A DNA stretch of 64,000 nucleotides from CANLBN01 sp050633825. GTDB taxonomy: Bacteria; Pseudomonadota; Gammaproteobacteria; Pseudomonadales; Cellvibrionaceae. Below are positions 16,388 to 24,805 of this stretch, piece by piece. Under the pieces are notes generated by a model. The model saw only the letters and a list, made by a program, of their open reading frames with translations, did not search any database and was not told the origin of the DNA. The stretch's first letter is position 1. Every line of letters begins with the position of its first letter. Where the stretch lies: assembly GCA_050633825.1 (NCBI GenBank), contig JBOEHG010000019.1, positions 16,451 through 80,450 of the forward strand, in the 5' to 3' direction. The position numbers were made by a program, and so were the translations under genes.

Positions 16388-17449
16388 TTATAGGTTGTTC
16401 AGGTATGCTTTGTCAGAAATTTCAGTCCAAGCGCGAGCTTTGGACATATAATCACGTTGTGATTTGATGATTTCTGCAGTTAAGCCACCTTTTGCTTCTA
16501 GGTCAGATAATAGAGAAGCGTTAGCTTTCTTCAATTCAGCCATTACTTCAGCTGGGAAAGACTTAACTTGAATATCCGGGAAGTCTTTCTTAATGGTTGC
16601 CCAGTTTACACCACTTTCGTGATAAGACTGAGAAGTCATTTGGAAAGCCGCTTCTTGCATTGCTACTTCTACAATCGCTTGTAAGTCAGCTGGTAGTTTA
16701 TCAAATGCTTTTTGATTAACCATAAACTGAAGTTCAGTACCAGGCTCATGCCAGCCAGTGTAGTAGAAAGGTGCAATTTTGTGGAAGCCCATACGTAGAT
16801 CAAGAGAAGGACCTACCCACTCAAGAGCATCAATAGTGTTACGCTCAAGTGCAGTGTAAAGCTCACCCGGTGGAATGTTTGTTGGTTTAGCACCTAACTT
16901 AGCCAGTACTTCACCTGCGAAACCAGGGATACGCATTTTTAGACCTTGAAGGTCAGCAGTGGTTTTGATTTCTTTTTTGAACCAGCCGCCCATTTGGTTA
17001 CCTGTATTACCACCTGGGTACTGTCTTACGCCATATTTGCTATAGACTTTCTCAGCTAATTCTTTACCACCGCCATAGTAGTACCATGCATATTGCTCAG
17101 CAGCAATCATACCTAAAGGCATAGTGGTGAAGAACAATGTATTGATGTCTTTACCTTTCCAGTAGTATGAAGCAGAGTGACCCATTTGGTATTGACCTGA
17201 TTTAACGAAGTCAAAAATACCTAAAGCAGATTTATGCTTGTTTTTAGAATCAATGGTAATAAGTAAACGGCCGTTAGACATTTTCTTAACATTTTCGGCC
17301 ATAGTCTTGGATACATCACCGAAAATAGGGAAGTTAGTAGGCCAAGTTTCCGCTAGGCGCCATTTGATTGGTTTATCTTGTGCAAGAGTGCTAACTGAAA
17401 CCGCTGTAGAAGCAACAGCTAACGACAGAAGTGCAATCGTCTTTTTCAT
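16388..17449 (-). CDS. dctP: TRAP transporter solute-binding protein (DctP/TakP-like)
   Basis: A 353-residue periplasmic protein with a Sec signal peptide (about 1-23, ending in STLAQ). The mature part is a TRAP binding protein. GGNTGNQMGGWF, the Arg-containing LKMRIPGFAGEVLAKLG and ALEWVGPSLDLRMGFHKIAP resemble TakP of Rhodobacter, which binds 2-oxo monocarboxylates such as pyruvate with Na+. A 2-oxo acid ligand is therefore likely but not proved, and fits the neighbouring oxaloacetate decarboxylase. It is the first gene of the operon and is divergent from the Cache kinase that probably controls it. Confidence 0.93.
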   Translation of the reverse strand: MKKTIALLSLAVASTAVSVSTLAQDKPIKWRLAETWPTNFPIFGDVSKTMAENVKKMSNGRLLITIDSKNKHKSALGIFDFVKSGQYQMGHSASYYWKGKDINTLFFTTMPLGMIAAEQYAWYYYGGGKELAEKVYSKYGVRQYPGGNTGNQMGGWFKKEIKTTADLQGLKMRIPGFAGEVLAKLGAKPTNIPPGELYTALERNTIDALEWVGPSLDLRMGFHKIAPFYYTGWHEPGTELQFMVNQKAFDKLPADLQAIVEVAMQEAAFQMTSQSYHESGVNWATIKKDFPDIQVKSFPAEVMAELKKANASLLSDLEAKGGLTAEIIKSQRDYMSKARAWTEISDKAYLNNL

Positions 17450-17764
17450 AGTTTTTAACCTTATTATCTATTATTAAGAGAGTTAACTAATTAAAGTTAT
17501 ATAAAGCTTGATCAGTGTACAAATGTTCACCGATTATTGACATCCGTATCAATACCTAGACAAAACTACGGGTTTTCCCTTAGATGACGAGAAAAGTTAA
17601 ATCTATAGGTAAAGCCTGTAAATGTCAAAGAAACAAAATATAAAAAGATCTTTTGGATAAGAACTTTATTTAGTGGTCACTATTTATAACCAGTTATAAA
17701 TAGCTCACAATAACTAATAGATCAAAACTACAACAAGTCAAGTTGACGTGGGTAATTAATTTTT
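17450..17764. other. Divergent control region between the TRAP operon and its two-component system
   Basis: 315 A+T-rich bases with no gene. It must hold the dctP promoter (minus) and the kinase promoter (plus). Besides the 24-base palindrome annotated separately there is a 12-base palindrome, AAAAGATCTTTT, at about 17643-17654. I could not assign promoter boxes with confidence. Confidence 0.6.
17680..17703. promoter_or_regulatory. 24-base palindrome, candidate operator
   Basis: CTATTTATAA (17680-17689) and TTATAAATAG (17694-17703) are perfect inverted repeats around a CCAG spacer. It lies 61 bases before the kinase ATG and about 230 bases upstream of the dctP start. A symmetric site here is a plausible target for the NarL-type dimer encoded at 19179 or another regulator. 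Confidence 0.6.
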
Positions 17765-19159
17765 ATGAACCTTTCACAGAAGATACAACTGCTTTCTATA
17801 CTGCCGCTGATGGTCGCTATGTTGATCGTTGCTTTGGTCACTGAGACCCAGTTTGAAAAGCTTTCCGCGCAAACAGCCAGTACTTTTCGCGACAGTATTA
17901 CTAATAGTCGCAAGCAAGAGCTGAAAAATTATATTTCATTGGCTCTATCATCCATTAATCATATTTATGGTGAAAACAATCAAAATGATAGTGCAGCCCA
18001 AGAGTTGGTAATCGATATATTATCGAACCTTGAATATGGGGAAGATGGCTATTTCTTTGCGTACAGTAACCAAGGGGAAAATATTGTTCATCCAAAGCAG
18101 GCTTATCGTATAGGGCGTAATTGGTGGGACCTTCAAGATGAAGAGGGACAATTTATTATTCGCGATTTAATAAGTAATGCCCAAGAGGGTGGCGGTTTTG
18201 TTGAGTATCTTTGGGAAAAGCCATCAAAGCAGGAAGTGGCTAAAAAGTTGGCTTATTCCGTTATGCTAGACCGCTGGGACTGGATGCTTGGCACAGGAAT
18301 CTACATTGACGATATTGATCGGGATGTTGCCATTATTCAGGGAGAGATTGATAAGAAAATTGAAAATTCATCTTACGTTATTCTAATGATTGCTTTGGCT
18401 GCATTTGCCATTGTTTTTTCCAGTGGCATTTTTCTTCAGTTTAGTGAGCGAAAGTTAGCAGATGAAAAACTACAGGAATTAACCAAGCGTATTCTCAATA
18501 CGCAAGATGAAGAGCGCCGAAGGGTGTCGAGAGAATTGCATGATGGGATTAGCCAGCTCATTGCTAGCGCAAAGTTTTCACTTGAAACAGCGGCAATAAA
18601 AATCAAAGAGAACAAAAACCCTGATGAAGAAATAAAGACAACTCAGGATCGTATAGGACAAACTTTACAAGATTTGCGTCGTATATCCCGAGATTTGCAT
18701 CCCAGTATTTTGGATGATCATGGTTTGTCAGTCGGTATTAAGGCGATGGCTAAAAACTTCACTGAAAGAACAGGGACAAAAGTCACCTTTAGCGATATTT
18801 TTGTCAGAAACATATTGCCGCTGGATGTGAAGACAGCACTTTATCGTGTGGCTCAAGAGGCATTAACCAATATTGAGCGTCATGCAGATGCCAGTTTGGT
18901 CGAGATTTCCATTCGTGTGGCTGGGGCTTGGATTACTCTTTCAATACAGGATAATGGAAAAGGCTTTGATGTAGCGTCATTAGAAAGAAGTAAGTCGCCA
19001 ACGGAAGGGATAGGTTTGCGTAATATGCATGAACGTCTAGCCTACCATAAAGGTATATTTTCTATTTCTTCAAATTCCAAGGGAACATTGATTGAAGCGA
19101 AGATACCAAAGACCGTATTGCGGTATGATGCCAATAAATTTAGTGAAAGTGAGATATAG
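17765..19159 (+). CDS. Cache-domain sensor histidine kinase, NarL/DegS type
   Basis: A 464-residue membrane kinase. TM1 is at about 8-27. A periplasmic single Cache domain follows (about 35-200), shown by GEDGYFFAYSNQGENIVHP, GRNWWDLQDEEG and the WDWMLGTGIYIDDID end motif. TM2 is at about 202-226. The HisKA_3 region has the phospho-acceptor H259 in RRVSRELHDGISQLI, and the ATPase domain ends with DNGKGFD and GIGLRNMHERL. Cache domains of this kind bind small organic acids in many bacteria. The divergent TRAP operon suggests that it senses the transported acid (inference). The cognate regulator follows 19 bases later. Confidence 0.94.
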   Translation: MNLSQKIQLLSILPLMVAMLIVALVTETQFEKLSAQTASTFRDSITNSRKQELKNYISLALSSINHIYGENNQNDSAAQELVIDILSNLEYGEDGYFFAYSNQGENIVHPKQAYRIGRNWWDLQDEEGQFIIRDLISNAQEGGGFVEYLWEKPSKQEVAKKLAYSVMLDRWDWMLGTGIYIDDIDRDVAIIQGEIDKKIENSSYVILMIALAAFAIVFSSGIFLQFSERKLADEKLQELTKRILNTQDEERRRVSRELHDGISQLIASAKFSLETAAIKIKENKNPDEEIKTTQDRIGQTLQDLRRISRDLHPSILDDHGLSVGIKAMAKNFTERTGTKVTFSDIFVRNILPLDVKTALYRVAQEALTNIERHADASLVEISIRVAGAWITLSIQDNGKGFDVASLERSKSPTEGIGLRNMHERLAYHKGIFSISSNSKGTLIEAKIPKTVLRYDANKFSESEI

Positions 19160-19178
19160 GGTTTAGGAGAGGTTAGAT

Positions 19179-19799
19179 ATGATTCGAGTCATGTTAGTGG
19201 ATGATCACCCGCTTTTTCGTGAAGGTATTAGTGCTCGATTAAAAATGAGCGAAGAAATTACGGTTGTTGGTGAAGCTGAAAATGGTAAGCAGGCCCTAGA
19301 AAAATTAGATGAGCTCAATCCTGACGTTGTTCTTATGGACATTAATATGCCAGAAATGAATGGTATGGATGTGCTTGAAGTCGTCGCTGAAATGGATTTG
19401 GATACCAAGTTTATTATGTTGAGTATGCATGAAGATAAAGAATATATTTTAAGAGTAATACGTGTGGGCGCCGATGGCTATATGCTTAAAGATGTGTCAG
19501 GTGATGAAATGATTGATGCAATCAAGGTGGTCTATCGAGGTGAAAAACACTTTAGCCAAGAAGTTGCAGCGATATTGGCGCAGCAGGAAATTGATAAAGG
19601 TGAAAACAAGCTGACCAATCGCGAACAATTAATATTACGGCTTATTTCTTTAGGATACAGTAATAAGAAGATAGCTCAAGAGCTAAATAATAGTGTCAGG
19701 ACTGTTGAAACACACAAACGTAATATCACTAAAAAACTAGGTATCAATACAACATCCGGTTTGGTGCGCTATGCAATAGAGCATGGTATTGATAAATAG
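19179..19799 (+). CDS. NarL/LuxR-family response regulator
   Basis: A 206-residue regulator. The receiver (about 1-120) has the acidic pair D8-D9, phospho-acceptor D54 in VLMDINMPEMNG and the Lys in YMLKDVSG. The C-terminal LuxR-type helix-turn-helix (about 145-203) is clear from LTNREQLILRLISLGYSNK and SVRTVETHKRNITKKLGI. A GGAG ribosome site precedes the ATG. It is co-transcribed with the Cache kinase, and its most likely target is the divergent dctPQM promoter region, which contains a 24-base palindrome. Confidence 0.95.
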   Translation: MIRVMLVDDHPLFREGISARLKMSEEITVVGEAENGKQALEKLDELNPDVVLMDINMPEMNGMDVLEVVAEMDLDTKFIMLSMHEDKEYILRVIRVGADGYMLKDVSGDEMIDAIKVVYRGEKHFSQEVAAILAQQEIDKGENKLTNREQLILRLISLGYSNKKIAQELNNSVRTVETHKRNITKKLGINTTSGLVRYAIEHGIDK

Positions 19800-19945
19800 T
19801 ATGGTATAAATGGTGCGCTTCATATATCACCTGTTTTTATTATATGCAAATAGGCAGGTATAGTGATTGATTATTTGTAGTACCTCTGTAATATTCGATT
19901 CCCATCAGCACTTTATACTAACCTTTTAGCTTGTAAGATCTGTAT

Positions 19946-21160
19946 ATGAATTTATTATTTGTAATCCCGTACTATGCTTGTGATGATAAAACAGGTGGCG
20001 GGCAACGGACACGTTTGCTTTTAAAATCAGTATGTTCGCTCAAGGATGTTTCTATTGATCTAATTATTTTAGGTGAGCAAGGAAAGCAATATCCTCAAGA
20101 TATTGTTTCCGAGGATATTAATAAGGCCACTTATCTTGATTTATTACCTAGAGCAAAAATAGGGTTTTGGAAATTTTTGCGTCCTTTAAACCCATCTAAA
20201 TTTGATTCGTTAGCTACGGCTTTAGGTAGACGAGCGGTGTTATACAGTAGTGATATGCTCGCTAGAAAAAATGTTATTGATTTTTCGCAATATGATGTAG
20301 TTGTTTCTCGCTATTTAAGGCCGTTATCACAAACGGGTGTTTTCGATAGCAGTGTCTCTGCAAAAATATATTTGGATATTGACGATAGGGATGATGTTCT
20401 TTATAGCTCACGTATGAATATGCCAACGGTTTCTCTTTGGGTACGTTTATTCTTTTCTTGGCATTTAAAACAAATACAATCAATACAGAAAAAAATATTG
20501 CCGCTTTGTGACCATGTATGGCTCGCAAGCGATAAAGATTTACAGCAGTTGCCTACACGTAAAGAAAGTGTGTTAAATAATATTCCTTACTCACTACCAG
20601 AAAAGTTAACTTCTAGTGCAGCTGTTTCTCAAAATAATAAAACCTTGTTGTTTGTTGGTAGCTATGGGCATCGTATTAATAAAGAAGGTGTTAAACACTT
20701 TTTAAATGTATGTTGGCCAAAAATTATTAAGGCATCGCCTGAGATAAGTTTAAGAATTGTAGGTTCTGGTGGTTGGCAGAATATAAAATCTGAGGTCTCT
20801 TCTGTTGAAAATGTCGAGATCGTTGGCTTTTGTGATGATTTAAATGAAGAGTATAAAAAAGCACTCTTTACTATTGTACCTTTATATGAAGGTGGTGGTA
20901 CAAAAATTAAAGTGTTGGAAAGTTATCTTTTTGGGCGTTTGGCTGTAGGTACTCAGCATGCTTATTTTGGCTATGATAAATTATCAGAGTTATCTGCAAA
21001 GGCTATCTCTGATAATGATGAAGCGCTAATTAATAATGTTTTGTATTTTTTAGAAAATCCAAAAATATGTCATGATATGGCTGTAAAGGGTTCTGATTTT
21101 GTAAGTGATAACTATACGTTTGAATCATTTAAAAAATCAGTTTTATCGGTTTTTGAGTAG
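19946..21160 (+). CDS. Glycosyltransferase, GT4-like (GT-B fold)
   Basis: A 404-residue cytoplasmic protein of the glycosyltransferase group 1 type. It begins with LLFVIPYYACDDKTGGGQRTR, typical of the donor/acceptor N-domain start. The C-terminal Rossmann half has FVGSYGHRINKEGVKHFL, RIVGSGGW and the nucleotide-sugar motif PLYEGGGTKIKVLESYLFG with its paired acidic and basic residues. No membrane segment is seen. The sugar donor and acceptor cannot be told. Five bases separate it from the acyltransferase gene, so the two probably act on the same glycan. Base composition is visibly more A+T-rich than the flanking housekeeping genes, a hint of transfer. Confidence 0.88.
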   Translation: MNLLFVIPYYACDDKTGGGQRTRLLLKSVCSLKDVSIDLIILGEQGKQYPQDIVSEDINKATYLDLLPRAKIGFWKFLRPLNPSKFDSLATALGRRAVLYSSDMLARKNVIDFSQYDVVVSRYLRPLSQTGVFDSSVSAKIYLDIDDRDDVLYSSRMNMPTVSLWVRLFFSWHLKQIQSIQKKILPLCDHVWLASDKDLQQLPTRKESVLNNIPYSLPEKLTSSAAVSQNNKTLLFVGSYGHRINKEGVKHFLNVCWPKIIKASPEISLRIVGSGGWQNIKSEVSSVENVEIVGFCDDLNEEYKKALFTIVPLYEGGGTKIKVLESYLFGRLAVGTQHAYFGYDKLSELSAKAISDNDEALINNVLYFLENPKICHDMAVKGSDFVSDNYTFESFKKSVLSVFE

Positions 21161-21165
21161 TTTGT

Positions 21166-22200
21166 ATGTTTAAAGTAATAAGTTTGCAATCTGTTTTGCG
21201 TAGTGCGTTAGGGTCTGATAGTGGTTCAAAACAGCATATAGATTATCTAGATGGATGGAGGGGGTTGGCAATTTTATTTGTTTTGGTGGCCCACTTTTTT
21301 GTTGATGGGTATTTGCCTTTATTATTTATGGGCGAATTTGGCGTTAATGTATTTTTTGTGTTGTCAGGGATGTTAATGAGTCACATATTGTTTGTGAAAG
21401 AAACGCCGCTGTCTATTTTCTATAAAAGACGTTTTAGTCGAATATTACCTGCATTTTTACTTTTTGTGGTGGTAACGTATGTGGTTGCTTGGATACAAGA
21501 GGCGCCAGAAGCAAAAAACTTTATTTACTCTTTGTTTTTTCTGAGAACATATTTTCCTGATGATGTGCATATATGGAAATCGGGGATTGCTATAGGGCAT
21601 CTCTGGTCATTAAATGTTGAAGAGCATGCTTATCTTTTGTTGAGCTTGCTGACATTCTTGCCTTTTTTCAAAGGCCGGCAATATTATGTGCTAATACCCT
21701 TGGGTGTATTGTCTATTCTTATTCATTTATATTATAAATTAACGCCTGATACTGCTCCAATTGCAGCTGGTTTGCGAACAGAAGCAGCTTTGGGTTTTAT
21801 CTTTATTTCAGGTGGACTGTATCTGATGAAGGATAAATTAGAGCATCTTGTTTACCCTTGGATGGTGCCAATGGCTTTTGCTCTTGCTTTTGGAGTTTCT
21901 TTTTTTCGGGGGAGTTGGTTGATTACTCCTTTCTTATTGGCATTCACTGTAAATTATTTGCATAAATCTCCATCGTGGTTGCTTGGTTTTTTATGTTTGC
22001 CCGTTTTGAGATTGTTTGGGGTTCTCTCTTTTTCCATTTATTTATGGCAGCAGCCATTTTATAAGTTTGGTGTTAAGTTAAATTATTCAAATACTCTTAC
22101 AGAACAAATTTTATATTTAGTATTAGCTATTCTTGCGGGAGTTATTTCATTCTATTTGATTGAAAAGCCAGCAAGAAGCTGGCTCAATCGAAATTGGTAA
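21166..22200 (+). CDS. Membrane acyltransferase, family 3 (OafA/YrhL-like)
   Basis: A 344-residue polytopic inner-membrane acyltransferase. The family signature is near the N-terminus: YLDGWRGLAILFVLVAHFF, with the catalytic His of the AHF motif. FGVNVFFVLSGMLMSHIL and YKRRFSRILPAFL follow, then about nine or ten further hydrophobic segments and a short C-terminal IEKPARSWLNRNW. Such enzymes O-acetylate or O-acylate lipopolysaccharide, capsule or other glycans from acyl-CoA. There is no C-terminal SGNH domain, but a separate SGNH lipoprotein gene converges 22 bases downstream, so the acyl-transfer and hydrolase parts may be split between two proteins here (inference). Confidence 0.93.
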   Translation: MFKVISLQSVLRSALGSDSGSKQHIDYLDGWRGLAILFVLVAHFFVDGYLPLLFMGEFGVNVFFVLSGMLMSHILFVKETPLSIFYKRRFSRILPAFLLFVVVTYVVAWIQEAPEAKNFIYSLFFLRTYFPDDVHIWKSGIAIGHLWSLNVEEHAYLLLSLLTFLPFFKGRQYYVLIPLGVLSILIHLYYKLTPDTAPIAAGLRTEAALGFIFISGGLYLMKDKLEHLVYPWMVPMAFALAFGVSFFRGSWLITPFLLAFTVNYLHKSPSWLLGFLCLPVLRLFGVLSFSIYLWQQPFYKFGVKLNYSNTLTEQILYLVLAILAGVISFYLIEKPARSWLNRNW

Positions 22201-22222
22201 AGATAACAAAGGAAGGGTTAAA

Positions 22223-24574
22223 TTAATCAGCGCCTGCAATAATTTGATTAAATATCTGATGTGCTGCTTCGGATAATATAGCCATTCCATCTTCGTTAGG
22301 ATGAATTTGGTCGCTCAAGCTATACCCCGAATCTATAGTGTCATCATTATTGGTATCGAGCAGAGCATCATAGTCAACTAGGGAGATATTTCCTGCATTT
22401 GTTGTTACATAATTTTTGACGAGTGTATTGTAAGCATCTCTTTCTACTTCCTTGGATGATGTCCACTCAGCAGCACCCTTGAAAGGACTGGCGGTAACGA
22501 CAACAGGATACATATTATTATCAATACACCAATTCACATGGGCTTGGAAATGAGCAAATACTGTTGATGAGCTACTATTTTTAACAATAAAATCATTGAC
22601 TCCTTGAGCAATCCAGCAAACGCCTGGGGTGCTGTCATTAGTATTTTTATCAGTGGCTTCTGCTAACATATCATCTAGTAATGAATCACTTGTAGGGTTG
22701 GTATCTTCCAGTGCACGACCAGAAAGGTTATTCATTGTAACGGCATAGTCTGGAGTTACATTAATACTGTTTATGCCATAAAAAATATCCCATATGCCGT
22801 AACCCAAAAAACCACCAAAAGAGTCAGTTATCGAAAGAACATGTGATGCGCTGGGGCCGACTTCTACTGTACTTGGCATTGAAAAGCTTGTTAGACCTGA
22901 GCTTGCATTATAAGAAACACTTTTATCATAGTTAAATGATGCGCCGCTGATGCCTGAGCGACTTGCCGTCTGTTTTCTTTGGTCAACTTTTACAAATTCG
23001 TTAGGTAAGCCATCATTGGTGGGGGAAACACTGACTTTAGAAATAGTGAGACTATTGGTTTTAGTATCATTCCCAGTGACCCCGAGCCCTAGGCGAATAG
23101 TTGTTGAGTCAGTCTTTGATGAAAGGCTTAACACTGAACAATAGATACCATTTTGTGTTGCCGTTCGTTCTTTTGTACCGCTAAGTGCAGAGTTGACAAT
23201 ACTCAGGCTAACATTGCTAGAGCCGCTTGCCGCTTCTGAATAACCAGATACTTCAAAACATATAGAAACATCTTTATCTGGCCACAGTGCGCCGGTAACA
23301 AACTGAATATAGGCTCTGGCATTTGAACCGTCATTACTGACATTCCGTGAAAAAGTTACCGATTCATTATCCGTGGCAACCGATACGCTTGCATTGGTTT
23401 GACTTACAACGGTCCAATTACCAAAGTTATTATGATTGGATGTCGTTAAGGAGACGCCAACGGCAGGTGTTCTCAGGATATTCTTAACCCCTCTTCCGGC
23501 TTGAAGATTGGTTGTTGGAATTGGTGTAGCTGTAGCTGTAACGGTGACATTTACTGTCGCAGAATCTGTCCCGCCAGCACCATCTTGAATTGTATAGCTA
23601 ATATTGTCGCTTCCTGAAAAGTTAGCATCAGGAGAGTAAACAAGCTCAGAACCGTTGATTGAGACGGTACCTGAATTCGCGCTGGTGTTGGAGATATTGA
23701 GTGAATCACCATCAATATCTGAGTCATTATTTAGAACATCAATACTATTGTTAAGGCTATTTTCTTCAACGGTCAAGGAATCATTGCTTGCACTTGGGGC
23801 ATCATTTACGGGCGATACTGTGACAGCTAGGTTACCTGTTGTTGATGCTTGACCATCGTTTGCTGTATAGCTAATAGAAACCGCGCCAAAAAAATTGGTA
23901 GGTGGCGTATATCTAAGGGTGTTATCTGAATTAACAGTAACGCTACCCGTTGATGTTGATGCCGATTGAACAGTCAGGGAGTCTCCATCTGGGTCGCTAT
24001 CATTTGCTAATACATCAACGCTGGCCAGTTGATCATCCTCATTTACGGTTGCGGTATCTGCTACGACTACGGGTACCGAATTGGATGAAGTAGGCGGTGC
24101 TGCAACGGTGACAGTCACATTGCTGGTTGCCGTTGCTTGACCATCACTAATGGTATATTCAATAACCGCCGTACCCGAAAAATTATTTGTTGGGTTGTAC
24201 GAAAAAGTATTATTAGAGTTAACGACAGCGCTACCGGTAGTTGTGGTTGCACTCTCGAGCGATAGGCTATCTCCATCCGGATCCGAGTCGTTATTCAGTG
24301 GATTGAAATTAGTCAATTGAGTGTTGTGGGCAATTGAGGTGGTATCCGCTACTGCTACAGGGCTGCGGTTTTCTTGTGGTGAAGGCGCCTCTTGTGGTGG
24401 AGTTGTTTGCTGAGAGTTTTCTAAACCTATGGTGTCTCCTTTGTCATCCGAAGTCGTTCCACATGCACTGAGCATAATCAGTGATAATACTGTGATTCCA
24501 GCTATCTTGGCCTTGTTTACAAAGCGTAGTCGCTGTTTGCTTGTGTGGGAGTTTGGGCTGATACAAAGTGCCAT
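22223..24574 (-). CDS. Lipoprotein with tandem Ig/cadherin-like repeats and C-terminal SGNH hydrolase domain
   Basis: A 783-residue predicted lipoprotein. The signal peptide ends in the lipobox LSACG at about residue 38. Three repeats of about 90 residues follow (about 70-350), each with NxDSDPDGDSL and a VTVTV-type end; they resemble the cadherin-like/VCBS-type domains of large surface proteins and may bind Ca2+. A beta-rich, possibly carbohydrate-binding segment spans about 355-520. The SGNH hydrolase has all key blocks: S585 in ITDSFGG, the GVND block ending at D661, and D755-x-x-H758 in DQIHPN. It probably removes acyl or acetyl groups from an extracellular glycan or ester; the substrate is unknown. 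It converges with the acyltransferase. Confidence 0.88.
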   Translation of the reverse strand: MALCISPNSHTSKQRLRFVNKAKIAGITVLSLIMLSACGTTSDDKGDTIGLENSQQTTPPQEAPSPQENRSPVAVADTTSIAHNTQLTNFNPLNNDSDPDGDSLSLESATTTTGSAVVNSNNTFSYNPTNNFSGTAVIEYTISDGQATATSNVTVTVAAPPTSSNSVPVVVADTATVNEDDQLASVDVLANDSDPDGDSLTVQSASTSTGSVTVNSDNTLRYTPPTNFFGAVSISYTANDGQASTTGNLAVTVSPVNDAPSASNDSLTVEENSLNNSIDVLNNDSDIDGDSLNISNTSANSGTVSINGSELVYSPDANFSGSDNISYTIQDGAGGTDSATVNVTVTATATPIPTTNLQAGRGVKNILRTPAVGVSLTTSNHNNFGNWTVVSQTNASVSVATDNESVTFSRNVSNDGSNARAYIQFVTGALWPDKDVSICFEVSGYSEAASGSSNVSLSIVNSALSGTKERTATQNGIYCSVLSLSSKTDSTTIRLGLGVTGNDTKTNSLTISKVSVSPTNDGLPNEFVKVDQRKQTASRSGISGASFNYDKSVSYNASSGLTSFSMPSTVEVGPSASHVLSITDSFGGFLGYGIWDIFYGINSINVTPDYAVTMNNLSGRALEDTNPTSDSLLDDMLAEATDKNTNDSTPGVCWIAQGVNDFIVKNSSSSTVFAHFQAHVNWCIDNNMYPVVVTASPFKGAAEWTSSKEVERDAYNTLVKNYVTTNAGNISLVDYDALLDTNNDDTIDSGYSLSDQIHPNEDGMAILSEAAHQIFNQIIAGAD

Positions 24575-24805
24575 AAAAATACTCGTTGCTTGCTCTATTC
24601 TGTAGAGCTTGTGTAAAGATACTGTTGTTAACGGATCATATCGGAATTATAGGTTAAAAAATAGGTCGTTATGTGATCAAATTGGCTTTATAAACAAATA
24701 CTTATATCTTGTTTTAAGTAATATTCGAGGATGTATAACTAAAATATGTTGTAGCTAAAGATGATGGTGGAAGGTACAAGATTATTTTGTATTTTTATCC
24801 AGGCT

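Noticed and set aside
19800..19945. Imperfect hairpin (CACCTG ... CAGGT) after the NarL-type regulator
   Set aside because: The arms are short with bulges and the loop is long, with no T run; it is not a convincing terminator.
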